Origin: Bradyrhizobium sp. BR13661 | Lineage (GTDB): Bacteria; Pseudomonadota; Alphaproteobacteria; Rhizobiales; Xanthobacteraceae | Direction: 5' to 3' | NCBI RefSeq assembly: GCF_029892425.1 | Contig: NZ_JARXWB010000020.1 | Location: 1 to 64,000 of the forward strand | DNA length: 64,000 nucleotides | Shown: positions 46,339-55,829 of the stretch, in pieces | Layout: each line of letters starts with the position of its first letter | Numbering within the stretch: position 1 is the stretch's first letter | Translations under genes and position numbers: made by a program | Notes under the pieces: model-generated | What the model saw: only the letters and a program-made list of their open reading frames with translations | Databases searched by the model: none | Told to the model about the DNA's origin: nothing

Positions 46339-47064
46339 CTATTGCTTTTCAGTCTTGGATAGGGCGGAGGTCCAGCTCTCGGTTGAAGACGATGCGCGAT
46401 CGTCGGAGATAGCGACGCTCAGTGCAGCGTCGCGAGCTGCTCGCACGTAGGTTTCCATCGCCTTCATCGCCTGCTTTGGCTTTCGCGCAACAATCGCGTT
46501 GAATATGTCGTCTAGTTCAACGCGGAAGGCCTCGATTCGGCCCTTTGCCTCAACCGCTGTCGCCCGCACGCTAGCAATCCGCGCATTCAAAAATCCAAGG
46601 GTGTCACGAATTGCTTCGTTATCAACCACCTCGCCCATATAGATGTTGAAATCCTGGATGAGCACCAAGACGCCAGCGCGATCGTGAGCGTGTATTGCTA
46701 AGCGAAGCTTCTCATAAATTTTGCGCAACTCTTCGATCTGAGCGTCTGTGGCCACTTTGGTAAAGCATTGAGCTACGTGGGCCTCTAACATCATTCGGAT
46801 GTCATAGATGTCCGAGATCTGTTTGACGCTTAGGGCGGTAACGACCGGTCCTCTACGGGGCTCGACCGTAATCAGGCGCTCGGCCTCCAACTGACGAATT
46901 ACCTCGCGGACGGATCCACGGCTTACGCCAAGTGCGATGCAAAGTTCACGTTCGATCAACCGTGTGCCGGGCTTGATTTCTCCTGAAATAATAGCGTTAC
47001 GGAGTATCCGAACAGCACTGTCGCGTACGAGAACTGGCTGGACGGTCAAACTGAGAGCTTTCAC
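46339..47064 (-). CDS. GntR-family regulator, FCD (FadR) type
   Basis: This 241-aa protein has an N-terminal winged helix-turn-helix ('AVRILRNAIISGEIKPGTRL' in parts, 'LGVSRGSVREVIRQLEAERL'; about 17-65) and a helical FCD effector domain ('DIYDIRMMLEAHVAQ', 'FNIYMGEV', about 82-220). It is divergent from the reductase/P450 genes, with a 582-bp gap that contains two TNGTNNNACNA-type sites. It probably controls both its own gene and the P450 pair. Confidence 0.85.
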   Translation of the reverse strand: MKALSLTVQPVLVRDSAVRILRNAIISGEIKPGTRLIERELCIALGVSRGSVREVIRQLEAERLITVEPRRGPVVTALSVKQISDIYDIRMMLEAHVAQCFTKVATDAQIEELRKIYEKLRLAIHAHDRAGVLVLIQDFNIYMGEVVDNEAIRDTLGFLNARIASVRATAVEAKGRIEAFRVELDDIFNAIVARKPKQAMKAMETYVRAARDAALSVAISDDRASSSTESWTSALSKTEKQ

Positions 47065-47646
47065 GTAATTGTCCTCAGATTTACAGGCGCTTGGATCGCC
47101 ACCCTAAGGATGGCCGGATGCTCTAGTTGCGAGGCTACGGCTACGAGGTCTACGGACCCGCCCCCTAGTTGGAAGCGGCGCGTGCCCGCCTAAGGATTGG
47201 TGAAATAGTTGCCGTGTTTGCCTCGAGATTGTTGCTGACTGGCTGTAACTGATTGGCGATGAATCGTCGCCGCTTTTTTAGCATTTCGTAATTGTCCTGG
47301 CTGAAGCGCCTCGGTGCATTCACCACAAACAACCACTTGTTGTCTCACCAAGCCCCTGCACGAGGCGGCTCAAATGCAACTCCTGCGCTTCTTGCGCTTC
47401 AGGCCGCCAAGCTGATTACAGATAACGAAGAACGTCGAAAGACATAGCACCTTGGCAGACTGTTTGACAATTATATCATCGGTTCGTCTACCAGACTAAG
47501 TAAAGCAAAATCAAATAGATAGTGGCGTTGGTTGGATCTTGTGCTTGCCGGGAACCAAAACGATCCTTGACGTGACGTGTCGGCTTGTTAGACAATCGGA
47601 TAGTTAGACGGTCATCAAGGCCACTCTCCATGAGTCGAGATTTGTT
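47065..47646. promoter_or_regulatory. Divergent promoter region, GntR gene and P450 operon
   Basis: A 582-bp gene-free region, AT-rich from about 47455 to 47525. It holds a perfect palindrome TTGTTAGACAA (47585-47595) that fits the FCD-GntR operator pattern T-N-G-T-N3-A-C-N-A, and a near match CTGTTTGACAA (47460-47470). The first is 51 bp upstream of the reductase start. No gene is evident. Confidence 0.5.
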
Positions 47647-48606
47647 ATGGCGCCCACAATTCAGCTGAAAGTCATTCGTGTGTCGCAGCTAACGTCGGAT
47701 GTGACGTCCTATCGACTCGAGCATCCAAGCGGCGAGCCGCTGCCATCGTTCGCGGCAGGTGCGCATATCGATGTCCATCTGCCGGATGGCATGGTCCGGC
47801 AATACTCGCTTTGCAATCGCCCGATCGACACGCAACACTATCTCATTGCAGTGAAACGGGAGCCCAACTCGCGAGGTGGCTCCAAGGCGATGCATGGAAT
47901 GGTTGGCGAAGGCTCGTTGCTGACTGTCGGTATGCCGCGCAACAGTTTCCCGATTTCTAAAGAAGCGGATTTTCATTTGTTGTTGGCGGGAGGGATCGGC
48001 ATTACCCCGCTGTTGGCCATGGCTCGCCATTTGCACCACGACAAGAAGCCGTTCCGGCTTGAGTATTTCTGTCGCGCGGCCGACAGCACTCCCTTTTATG
48101 AATTGATCGCGGAAGAATTAGGTTCGAATGCGCACTTCAACATCGGCCTCGAGCCAGGAGACGTCCGCAATCGCCTGGCCGATATCCTGCAGGATCGCCC
48201 CGACGCTGCCCATGCCTATGTTTGTGGTCCGTCTGCATTTATCGACATGGCTACTGAAGTCGCCTCGCGTAATTGGCCGGCGAGGAGCGTTCACCTAGAG
48301 CACTTTTCGCCGGTTGTGAACTTGACCACAGGCGAGAACCACGCATTCCGCCTCAAGCTCGCGCAGTCAAACCATCAGTTCGACGTTCCTGCCGATAAAT
48401 CGATATTGGATGTACTCCGCGACAACAATATTCCTTGCGACTCGTCGTGCGGGGAGGGGACCTGCGGCTCCTGCATGGTCGCCGTTCTTGAAGGCGAAGT
48501 CGAACATCGCGACTCCTTTCTTTCGGCGGATGAAAAGAAACAAGGAGAGGTGATGATGATTTGCGTGTCACGGGCAAAGAACGAAGAACTGACGATCGAC
48601 CTCTGA
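47647..48606 (+). CDS. Phthalate-dioxygenase-reductase-type ferredoxin oxidoreductase
   Basis: This 319-aa electron-transfer protein has an N-terminal flavin domain with 'RQYSLCNRP' (R-x-Y-S, about 56-64), an NAD domain with 'LLLAGGIGITPLLAMARHL' in parts (about 115) and 'YVCGPSAFID' (about 200), and a C-terminal plant-type 2Fe-2S domain with 'CDSSCGEGTCGSC' (four Cys, about 270). It passes electrons from NADH to a partner oxygenase. The downstream P450 gene, 51 bp away, is that partner. The ribosome-binding site before its ATG is weak. Confidence 0.88.
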   Translation: MAPTIQLKVIRVSQLTSDVTSYRLEHPSGEPLPSFAAGAHIDVHLPDGMVRQYSLCNRPIDTQHYLIAVKREPNSRGGSKAMHGMVGEGSLLTVGMPRNSFPISKEADFHLLLAGGIGITPLLAMARHLHHDKKPFRLEYFCRAADSTPFYELIAEELGSNAHFNIGLEPGDVRNRLADILQDRPDAAHAYVCGPSAFIDMATEVASRNWPARSVHLEHFSPVVNLTTGENHAFRLKLAQSNHQFDVPADKSILDVLRDNNIPCDSSCGEGTCGSCMVAVLEGEVEHRDSFLSADEKKQGEVMMICVSRAKNEELTIDL

Positions 48607-48657
48607 CCGAGGATCGACCCGCTGTCTGGACTACTTCGTGAGATAGGAGCCAAAATC

Positions 48658-49857
48658 ATGACGTCTGCGCCTGCAAAGCCCCCGGTTCTGAACCAAGATC
48701 CGTATTCAGAGAAAAACCTGCTGGATCCTTATCTTTGGCAGGAGGAAATGCGCGAGCTGGCGCCCGTCGTTCGTCTTGAGCAGTATGATGCCTACGCGAT
48801 CGGTAGATACGCTGAGGTCAATGCAGTCCTGCGTGATCCAATTACGTACGACAACGCAGCGGGCATCGGCCTGGCAAACCTCAACAAGCCGGGATCCTGG
48901 GGACGTAAGCCCAGTGTCTTTAGCGAGAAGGTAGGTGAGGAGCATTCTCGGAACCGGGGTGTAATTACCCGCATCATGTCTCCCGTGGTTATCCGCAAGT
49001 GGAAGAGCGACTTTGAGCGACAGGCCGTTGAAGTAGTCGACGAGCTTGGCGATCAGCGAGAGATCGACGGAGTCAGGGATATCGCCGAGGCATTCATATT
49101 GAAAGCGCTTCCCGGCGCCGTGGGTCTCACGATTACGCGTGAGCAGATGAATATTTCTGCCGACCTTAACTTCAATCAGCTGGGCCCTAACAACGACCTG
49201 CTCGCGGCGGCCCTCAAGCGGGCCGAGCCGCACATGGAATGGTACAATAAACAGATGACGCGCGACGGCCTCGTGCCTGGAGGGGTAGGCGCGAAAATCT
49301 ACGAAGCAGCAGACCAGGGGCTTATCCCGGAGGAGGTCGCTCCGGAAATGATACGCGCATTTCTTCGGGCCGGCATGGATTCGACTATCAGCAGTATTTC
49401 AGCGGCTCTCCGATATCTAGCGATGGATTCGAAACAATGGGATACGCTCCGAGAATCCCCAGAGAAGGCACGCAGCGCGTTTAACGAAGCGACTCGGCTA
49501 GAGTCTCCCGTATCGATATCGTACCGGACGACCACTTGCGATACGAGTTTGTCGGGTTATGCGATTCCGGCCGATAGCAAGGTGGCGGTTTGGTTTGGTT
49601 CAGCGAACCGCGATCCTCGGAAATGGGAAGATCCCGACAAGTTCGATCTCGAACGCAACACGATCGGTCACATGGGATTTGGCGACGGACCCCATGTGTG
49701 CATAGGTCAAAATATCGCCAGGATGGAAGGCGAGGTCATCCTGGCCACGCTGGCGAAACGATTTCGAAGGATCGAGCTTGACGGAGAGCCCCAATATAAA
49801 TTGGTAAACGCATTTCACGGCCTCAAAAGCCTTCCTTTGAAGCTTTCGCCGGCTTAG
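48658..49857 (+). CDS. Cytochrome P450 (CYP199-like)
   Basis: This 399-aa soluble P450 has the I-helix motif A-G-M-D-S-T (238-243), the ExxR pair E277/R280 and the heme-binding loop 'FGDGPHVCIGQN' with Cys348. The overall pattern recalls CYP199-type enzymes, which demethylate methoxy- or alkylbenzoates; the assignment to that subfamily is from memory and uncertain. AGGAG precedes the ATG. Together with the upstream reductase it forms a two-protein monooxygenase. If it is a demethylase, it would release formaldehyde, a source of one-carbon units. A 12-bp hairpin follows it. Confidence 0.85.
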   Translation: MTSAPAKPPVLNQDPYSEKNLLDPYLWQEEMRELAPVVRLEQYDAYAIGRYAEVNAVLRDPITYDNAAGIGLANLNKPGSWGRKPSVFSEKVGEEHSRNRGVITRIMSPVVIRKWKSDFERQAVEVVDELGDQREIDGVRDIAEAFILKALPGAVGLTITREQMNISADLNFNQLGPNNDLLAAALKRAEPHMEWYNKQMTRDGLVPGGVGAKIYEAADQGLIPEEVAPEMIRAFLRAGMDSTISSISAALRYLAMDSKQWDTLRESPEKARSAFNEATRLESPVSISYRTTTCDTSLSGYAIPADSKVAVWFGSANRDPRKWEDPDKFDLERNTIGHMGFGDGPHVCIGQNIARMEGEVILATLAKRFRRIELDGEPQYKLVNAFHGLKSLPLKLSPA

Positions 49858-49924
49858 CCTGCTCCAGGGCGGTTAGTCTGCCTTCGTCAGAGTCAAACAG
49901 GTCTGGCAATTGAAGCGTTGTACT

Positions 49925-49956
49925 CCTGAGGCGTTTCTAGCTATAAACGCCTCAGG
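49925..49956. terminator. Bidirectional terminator hairpin
   Basis: CCTGAGGCGTTT and AAACGCCTCAGG form a perfect 12-bp stem with an 8-base loop. It lies between the convergent P450 and hydrolase genes; one arm overlaps the hydrolase stop. Confidence 0.75.
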
Positions 49957-51208
49957 ACGAAATGCCGGCTAACGATACGACAGTGTCCGATAGGACCTGC
50001 GCGCCCGCAATCAGGTCCTGGGGGTCGACGTTTTCAGCCTCGTTATGGCTAATACCTTTTTCGCAGGGAATGAAGATCATTCCAGTTGGCATCTTGAAGG
50101 AAGCATAGCGCGAGTCGTGCGTTGCGCCTGATAGCATGCCCATGTGCGGTATGTTGCGCCGCACGGCGGCGGCCCTGATCTCCTCCGTGATCGATGTCGC
50201 GAACTGGACAGGATCCGATCGCAGGAGCAGCCGCGAGTTGACGTTGCACCGCTCGATGGTGCCGCTGGCGAATGCTCTAATCGTCTCACAGCAACGCAGC
50301 ATGTACTCGACGTCGGGATGTCGCAGGTCAATCGTGAAGACCACGCGACCTGGAACGGTATTTGATGATCCAGGTGACACCTCAAAGCGCCCAACCGTGA
50401 AGCGCAGGACGTCGGCGGGGTCGTGCAGCTTCGAACGAAGGCGTTCCAGCAGGACCATCGCCGCCACGAAGGCGTCCTGTCGGTTGAGCGACGGCGTCGT
50501 CCCGGCGTGCGCCTCGAAACCGGTGATATCCACCTCGAGCGTACACATTCCTTGAATTGCATTGACGATGCCGATCTTCCGGCGTTCGGCCTCCAATATT
50601 GGCCCCTGCTCAATGTGAGCTTCCACAAAGGCTCGACCCGACGAGCCCAACGGTCGTCGGCCAAGCTCGGGAAAGATCGCCAAGTGATCTTCAAGCGCTT
50701 GTTGAACGCTCACGCCAGTAACATCTCTGACGTTGAGCGCGGCCTCGAGTGTCATGGCTCCCGCCGACACCGCCGATCCCATGGTCGCGGGCGCGAACCG
50801 CGATCCTTCCTCGTTCATCCAGACGACGAGTTCGACCGATCGCTCCGTCTCGATCCCGGCGTCATCAAGACTTTCGAGAACCTCGAGCCCAGCAAGTACG
50901 CCGAAGATGCCATCGTAGTTGCCGCCCGTCGGCTGCGTGTCGAGATGTGAGCCGGTCATGACCGGTGGCTGATCCGGTTGCTTACCCGCCCGCCTGATAA
51001 ACAGATTTCCAATCGGATCGATTTCAGGTGCATAGCCTCTCGCAGAACACCACGACAGCAGCAATTGGCGTGCTTCTGCATCTTCGACAGAGAGGGCTTG
51101 CCGATTTACTCCGCCACGACCTGTGGCGCCCACAAAAGCCATGCTGCGATGGCGTTCAATGAGACGTCCGCCGTTGATGAGCGGGAGCACAGTTTGAGCT
51201 TTGAGCAT
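49952..51208 (-). CDS. Zn-dependent hydrolase (N-carbamoyl-amino-acid / allantoate amidohydrolase type)
   Basis: This 418-aa M20-clan enzyme has the metal ligands of the allantoate amidohydrolase/ureidopropionase group: H and D in 'GSHLDTQPTGGNYDG' (about 85-99), E-E in 'VWMNEEGSRF', H in 'VEAHIEQGP' and the C-terminal H in 'GISHNEAE'. It hydrolyses N-carbamoyl groups, giving amino acid, CO2 and ammonia. The start is the ATG at 51208, six bases after AGAGGG. It is downstream of gcvP on the same strand but behind a terminator-like hairpin, and a perfect palindrome at 51307 lies in its upstream region. N-carbamoylglycine would be a fitting substrate beside gcvTHP. Confidence 0.85.
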   Translation of the reverse strand: MLKAQTVLPLINGGRLIERHRSMAFVGATGRGGVNRQALSVEDAEARQLLLSWCSARGYAPEIDPIGNLFIRRAGKQPDQPPVMTGSHLDTQPTGGNYDGIFGVLAGLEVLESLDDAGIETERSVELVVWMNEEGSRFAPATMGSAVSAGAMTLEAALNVRDVTGVSVQQALEDHLAIFPELGRRPLGSSGRAFVEAHIEQGPILEAERRKIGIVNAIQGMCTLEVDITGFEAHAGTTPSLNRQDAFVAAMVLLERLRSKLHDPADVLRFTVGRFEVSPGSSNTVPGRVVFTIDLRHPDVEYMLRCCETIRAFASGTIERCNVNSRLLLRSDPVQFATSITEEIRAAAVRRNIPHMGMLSGATHDSRYASFKMPTGMIFIPCEKGISHNEAENVDPQDLIAGAQVLSDTVVSLAGISS

Positions 51209-51306
51209 ATTGGCCCTCTTTTCAGCCATTCCGCACTAAACGTGGGGGGCTGCGGAACGGTTTCGATGTTCGCCTCAGGTCTGTGACGACAGGCATAGTC
51301 TTATAA

Positions 51307-51321
51307 GTCAAGTCACTTGAC
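51307..51321. promoter_or_regulatory. Palindrome GTCAAG-TCA-CTTGAC upstream of the hydrolase
   Basis: A perfect 6-3-6 palindrome 98 bp upstream of the hydrolase start, on the promoter side. A near-identical site lies before the XRE-cupin gene (56152-56166) and a half-site before the NCS1 permease (57013-57022). This suggests a common operator. Confidence 0.5.
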
Positions 51322-51373
51322 AAGAGGGGTGATGGGCGACCGCGATCGGGCTTCTTAGCGAGCCCAAATTGGA

Positions 51374-51396
51374 TGCGCGGGGAAGTCCCCCGCGCA
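51374..51396 (-). terminator. Hairpin after gcvP
   Basis: TGCGCGGGG and CCCCGCGCA pair perfectly (9 bp) with a 5-base loop, 14 bp past the gcvP stop. It probably ends the gcvTHP transcript; the following T-tract is poor. Confidence 0.55.
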
Positions 51397-51409
51397 TAAG
51401 TGAAGTGAA

Positions 51410-54277
51410 CTATTCCGCGGCCTCAGCGTAGTCGGCGACCGGCGGGCAAGAGCATACGAGGTTCCGATCGCCGTAGACGTTGTCAACGCGACCCACGGGT
51501 GACCAGTATTTGTCGATGCGGGAGACGCCGGCGGGGAAGCATCCTTCAGCGCGACTATAGAGGCGTTTCCAGTCGTCTTCGGCAATATCATGCACAGTGT
51601 GCGGAGCATGGCGCAGCGGCGAAGCGTCGATGTCAAAACGACCGGATTCAACCTCGGCGATTTCTCTTCGGATCGCGATCATGGCTTCACAGAAACGATC
51701 GATCTCCGCCTTCGACTCCGACTCCGTCGGTTCGATCATGAGCGTACCCGGTACAGGAAAGCTCATCGTCGGCGCGTGGAAGCCATAATCTATCAGCCGC
51801 TTGGCAAGATCGTCGACCGTTACACCGCAAATTGCCTTCAGTGGCCTTGGGTCAATGATGCACTCGTGCGCGACGCGCCCCTTGGCATTTTTGTAGAGCA
51901 CCGGAAAGTGCGGATCGAGCCGTGCTGCTATGTAGTTGGCATTTAGAATAGCGACCTCTGTCGCGCGCCTTAGCCCGTCGCCGCCCATCATCAGCATGTA
52001 GATGTACGAAATCGTCAGGATCGACGCCGATCCGAATGGCGCCGCCGAAACCGGGCCGACGGGTGCAGTTGCCCTCGTCACGGGGTGACCTGGAAGGAAT
52101 GGCGCCAGGTGCGCCTTTACCCCGATGGGGCCCATGCCCGGCCCGCCGCCACCATGCGGGATACAGAAAGTCTTGTGCAGGTTCAGATGGCTGACATCGG
52201 CGCCGTAATCGCCGGGTCGAGATAGGCCGACCTGCGCGTTGAGATTGGCGCCGTCCAGGTAGACTTGGCCACCGTGACTGTGGACGATATCGCAGATCTC
52301 GCGGATATGCTCCTCAAAGACCCCGTGGGTCGAGGGGTACGTGATCATGACCGCTGCGAGCTCTTCAGAGTGCTTCTCGGCCTTTGCTCGAAGATCGTTG
52401 ACGTCGACGTCGCCGTTTTTCTCGCATGCGACGACCACGACCTGCATGCCGACCATTGCGGCAGACGCGGGGTTGGTGCCATGCGCGGAGGAGGGGATGA
52501 GACAGACCTTGCGGTGCGCCGCGCCGCGCGATGCATGATAAGCACGGATCGCAAGCAAGCCGGCATATTCACCCTGGGCCCCTGAGTTCGGCTGCAGCGA
52601 GACCGCGTCATAGCCCGTGATGTCACACAACCATTTTTGCAGTCGTTCGAAAAGCCTGTGATAGCCCTTGGCCTGCGCGGAGGGAGCGAAAGGATGCAGT
52701 GTTGCGAATTCCGGCCAGGTCAAAGGCACCATCTCGGTCGTCGCATTCAGTTTCATTGTGCAAGATCCGAGAGGGATCATAGCGCGGTCGAGTGCGAGGT
52801 CGCGATCACTCAGTTTGCGCATATAGCGCAGCAGTTCGGTCTCGGAACGGTGAGTATGGAAGACCGGGTGGGTGAGATACGCTGACGTTCGCCTGAGGTC
52901 GGCCGGCAGCGCTTCGTGGGTGGTGGCGTCTACTTCGCCATAGGCGAGCTTCCCGCCGAAGGCGCGCCATAACGACTCGATCGTCGAGGCTGTCGTCGTT
53001 TCATCGAGTGCGATGCGCAGCGCGGCATCGACGAAGCCGAGGTTGATCCTCTCGGCCTGAGCCCGTTTGACGATGTCATCGCGCTGAGCGCCGACCTCGA
53101 CGGTCACCGTGTCGAAGAAGCTATCCGACCGCAGAGTGAAGCCAAGCTTGCGTAGGCCAGCTGCAAGCACGGCGGTGCGGCGGTGCACCGAACGTGCGAT
53201 CTCGGCCAATCCTTCGGGGCCGTGATAGACGGCGTACATCGAGGCAATGACGGCGAGAAGGACCTGAGCCGTGCAGATATTCGAAGCGGCCTTTTCGCGA
53301 CGAATATGCTGCTCGCGGGTCTGCAGTGCCAAGCGATAAGCAGGCGCGCCGCGCGAGTCCACGCTCAGGCCCACAATCCGACCGGGGAGAGAACGCTTCA
53401 GTGCATCGCGCACGGCCATGTAAGCCGCGTGCGGACCGCCATAGCCCATTGGAACTCCGAGGCGTTGCGCCGAACCGATCGCAATGTCCGCTCCGAGATC
53501 ACCCGGTGAGGCAATCAAAGTAAGCGCCAGCAGGTCAGCGGCGACGGCTGCGATCGCGCCCTTCGCATGTAGCAAGCCGATTGCGGGGCGCAGGTCGCGT
53601 ACAATGCCGGAGCTGGCCGGATACTGCAGGATCCCGCCAAAGACGTCGGCGGCTTTGAGATCGTGTATCGGGTCGCCGACGATCAGCTTCCAGCCGAGCG
53701 GTTCGGCACGAGTGCGCAAGACCGCGAGCGTTTGAGGATGAACCTCGTGATCGACGAAGAAGGCCTTTGCCTTGACCTGTGAGCTGCGCTCCGCGAGTGC
53801 CATGGCTTCAGCCGCGGCTGTCGCCTCGTCAAGAAGCGACGCGTTGGCGACATCGAGGCCGGTCAAATCACAGATCATGGTCTGGAAATTGAACAACGCC
53901 TCCAGGCGACCTTGGGAGATCTCGGGCTGATAGGGGGTGTAGGCGGTGTACCAGGCTGGGTTCTCGAGGATGTTTCGCTGGATCACCGCCGGCAAAATGG
54001 TGCCGTAATAGCCTTGGCCGATTAGCGAAGTATAGGTCTCATTATGCGAGGCGAGCTCTCGCATGTGGGCAAGGGCCTCCGTCTCGTTCAGTGCAGGGCC
54101 GAGGTCGAGCGCGGCCTTCTGCCGGATCGAGGAGGGCAGCGTCTCGGCCATCAACGCAGACAGACTGTTTGCAGAGACCGTATTCAACATCGAAGCGATG
54201 TCGCTCTGGGAGGGGCCGATGTGGCGGCGAGTGAAATCAATGGCGATATCGCCGGTCGGTTTGAAGGGCGCGTTCAT
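51410..54277 (-). CDS. gcvP: Glycine dehydrogenase (decarboxylating), P-protein
   Basis: This 955-aa single-chain P-protein decarboxylates glycine and passes the aminomethyl group to lipoyl-GcvH. Its N-terminal half contains 'RRHIGPSQSDIASML' and 'SLLDEATAAAEAM'. The C-terminal half has the PLP-lysine loop 'HLNLHKTFCIPHGGGGPG' (about residue 700). The length equals the usual single-chain form. GAGG precedes the ATG. It is the third gene of gcvT-gcvH-gcvP, 26 bp after gcvH. Confidence 0.95.
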   Translation of the reverse strand: MNAPFKPTGDIAIDFTRRHIGPSQSDIASMLNTVSANSLSALMAETLPSSIRQKAALDLGPALNETEALAHMRELASHNETYTSLIGQGYYGTILPAVIQRNILENPAWYTAYTPYQPEISQGRLEALFNFQTMICDLTGLDVANASLLDEATAAAEAMALAERSSQVKAKAFFVDHEVHPQTLAVLRTRAEPLGWKLIVGDPIHDLKAADVFGGILQYPASSGIVRDLRPAIGLLHAKGAIAAVAADLLALTLIASPGDLGADIAIGSAQRLGVPMGYGGPHAAYMAVRDALKRSLPGRIVGLSVDSRGAPAYRLALQTREQHIRREKAASNICTAQVLLAVIASMYAVYHGPEGLAEIARSVHRRTAVLAAGLRKLGFTLRSDSFFDTVTVEVGAQRDDIVKRAQAERINLGFVDAALRIALDETTTASTIESLWRAFGGKLAYGEVDATTHEALPADLRRTSAYLTHPVFHTHRSETELLRYMRKLSDRDLALDRAMIPLGSCTMKLNATTEMVPLTWPEFATLHPFAPSAQAKGYHRLFERLQKWLCDITGYDAVSLQPNSGAQGEYAGLLAIRAYHASRGAAHRKVCLIPSSAHGTNPASAAMVGMQVVVVACEKNGDVDVNDLRAKAEKHSEELAAVMITYPSTHGVFEEHIREICDIVHSHGGQVYLDGANLNAQVGLSRPGDYGADVSHLNLHKTFCIPHGGGGPGMGPIGVKAHLAPFLPGHPVTRATAPVGPVSAAPFGSASILTISYIYMLMMGGDGLRRATEVAILNANYIAARLDPHFPVLYKNAKGRVAHECIIDPRPLKAICGVTVDDLAKRLIDYGFHAPTMSFPVPGTLMIEPTESESKAEIDRFCEAMIAIRREIAEVESGRFDIDASPLRHAPHTVHDIAEDDWKRLYSRAEGCFPAGVSRIDKYWSPVGRVDNVYGDRNLVCSCPPVADYAEAAE

Positions 54278-54303
54278 ATTTGCCTCGCTAAAAATGGCGG
54301 CGA

Positions 54304-54669
54304 TCAGGCCGTGTGAGCCTTGTAGGCGGCTTCATCCATCAGTCCCTCGAGCTCGCTCTTGTCCGCGATCTTGAGCTTGAAGAACCAGGCTTTTCCGCCG
54401 GCGTCCGAATTGACCATGGCCGGTTCGGCTGCGAGATCGGAATTCACCTCCAGCACCTCGCCTGAGATCGGAGCGTAAACGTCGGAGGCGGCTTTGACGG
54501 ACTCGACAGTGGACGCGACCTCGTTCTTCTTCAGAGCGCGGCCGACCTTGGGCAGATCGATGAATACGACATCGCCAAGTTGCGATTGCGCGTAGTCGGT
54601 AATTCCGATGGTCGCGACGTCGCCTTCGATGCGAAGCCATTCATGGTCGGACGTGAAAAGAGTGCTCAT
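54304..54669 (-). CDS. gcvH: Glycine cleavage system H protein
   Basis: This 121-aa lipoyl carrier begins 'TSDHEWLRIEGDVATIGITD' (broken). It has the lipoylated lysine K59 in 'ESVKAASD', and the family's C-terminal 'GKAWFFKLKIADKSELEGLMD' region in parts. It shuttles the aminomethyl group between P, T and L proteins and needs lipoyl synthase, also encoded in this window. It lies 9 bp after gcvT. Confidence 0.95.
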   Translation of the reverse strand: MSTLFTSDHEWLRIEGDVATIGITDYAQSQLGDVVFIDLPKVGRALKKNEVASTVESVKAASDVYAPISGEVLEVNSDLAAEPAMVNSDAGGKAWFFKLKIADKSELEGLMDEAAYKAHTA

Positions 54670-54678
54670 GATAATCTC

Positions 54679-55821
54679 TCAGCGTTTGTAGGTGTTGGGA
54701 ACGAAGGGCGTGGCGGCGACACGCACGGGCAAGCGTTGCCCACGAATCTCCGCAAATAGCTGCGTGTCATTGGCGGCAAGTGAGGTGGGCACATAGCCCA
54801 TTGCCATCGGTGCATTGAGGGTCGGACCAAAACTGCCTGAGGTCACCGAACCGATCTGCTCCTTCGAGCTCTGATCGGCAAAGAGCGGGGTGCCTTCGCG
54901 CACCGGTGCGCGGCCTTCTGGTTTGAGGCCAACCCGGCGGCGGCTAGCACCATTGGCGAACTGACCCAGGATTGTCTCTGCGCCCATGAAGCCCCCTGCA
55001 CGAGCACCACCCGCGCGGCGGCTTTTCTGAACCGACCACTCCAGCGCTCCCTCGACCGGCGTGGTCGAGGTGTCGATATCATGACCGTAGAGACAAAGTC
55101 CGGCTTCTAGCCGCAGGCTGTCGCGAGCGCCAAGGCCGATCGGCAGAACATCTGAGTCCTCGAGCAGCGTTTTCGCGAGCTGCTCGGCCTGATCAGCAGG
55201 TACTGAAATCTCGAACCCATCCTCACCCGTATAGCCGGAACGCGACACGAAGCAGTCAGCGCCCGCAACCTTGCGCGAACCTGCATCCATGAAGCGCATT
55301 GCGGCCGCCTCCGGACAGTGTTTTGCCAGCGCGGCCTCCGCCTTCGGCCCCTGCAATGCGATGAGTGCGCGATCGGAAAGCGAAACGATGCGGCACGAAT
55401 CAGAAAGATGCGCGCGCAAATGCGCCTCGTCGGCCTCCTTGCAGGCAGCGTTCACAACAACGAAGAGATGGTCCCCAAAGTTTGCGACCATGAGGTCGTC
55501 GAGAATGCCGCCGCTCTTGTTAGTAAACTGGGCGTAGCGCTGGCGGCCGATGCCGAGAGCTAGGAAGTCTTGCGGGACGAGCCGTTCGAGGGCTAACGCG
55601 GCGTCTTCGACCTTGCCGGATTTGGGGTGCAGCGCGACCTGACCCATATGTGAGACATCGAATAGTCCGGCGTTCTGGCGGGTATGCAAATGCTCCTTCA
55701 AAACGCCGGCAGGATACTGCACAGGCATATCATAGCCGGCGAACGGCACCATTTTGGCGCCGAGAGAGACGTGAAGGGCGTGAAGGGGGGTACGTTTTAG
55801 AGGGGTGTCTTGCGCAAGCAT
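54679..55821 (-). CDS. gcvT: Aminomethyltransferase, T-protein
   Basis: This 380-aa T-protein transfers the methylene group to tetrahydrofolate. Family marks include 'LHVSLGAKMVPFAGYDMPVQY' (split), 'GLFDVSHMGQV', the folate-binding 'YTGEDGFEI' and 'GLGARDSLRLEAGLCLYGHD' in parts. It is the first gene of gcvTHP and starts at the ATG at 55821. A tandem glycine riboswitch and a pair of competing hairpins lie directly upstream. Confidence 0.95.
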   Translation of the reverse strand: MLAQDTPLKRTPLHALHVSLGAKMVPFAGYDMPVQYPAGVLKEHLHTRQNAGLFDVSHMGQVALHPKSGKVEDAALALERLVPQDFLALGIGRQRYAQFTNKSGGILDDLMVANFGDHLFVVVNAACKEADEAHLRAHLSDSCRIVSLSDRALIALQGPKAEAALAKHCPEAAAMRFMDAGSRKVAGADCFVSRSGYTGEDGFEISVPADQAEQLAKTLLEDSDVLPIGLGARDSLRLEAGLCLYGHDIDTSTTPVEGALEWSVQKSRRAGGARAGGFMGAETILGQFANGASRRRVGLKPEGRAPVREGTPLFADQSSKEQIGSVTSGSFGPTLNAPMAMGYVPTSLAANDTQLFAEIRGQRLPVRVAATPFVPNTYKR

Positions 55822-55829
55822 CCGGGGGT

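Noticed and set aside
47453..47470. Possible sigma-54 promoter (TGGCA ... TTGA)
   Set aside because: The -12 element lacks the required GC, and the same bases fit a GntR-type operator better.
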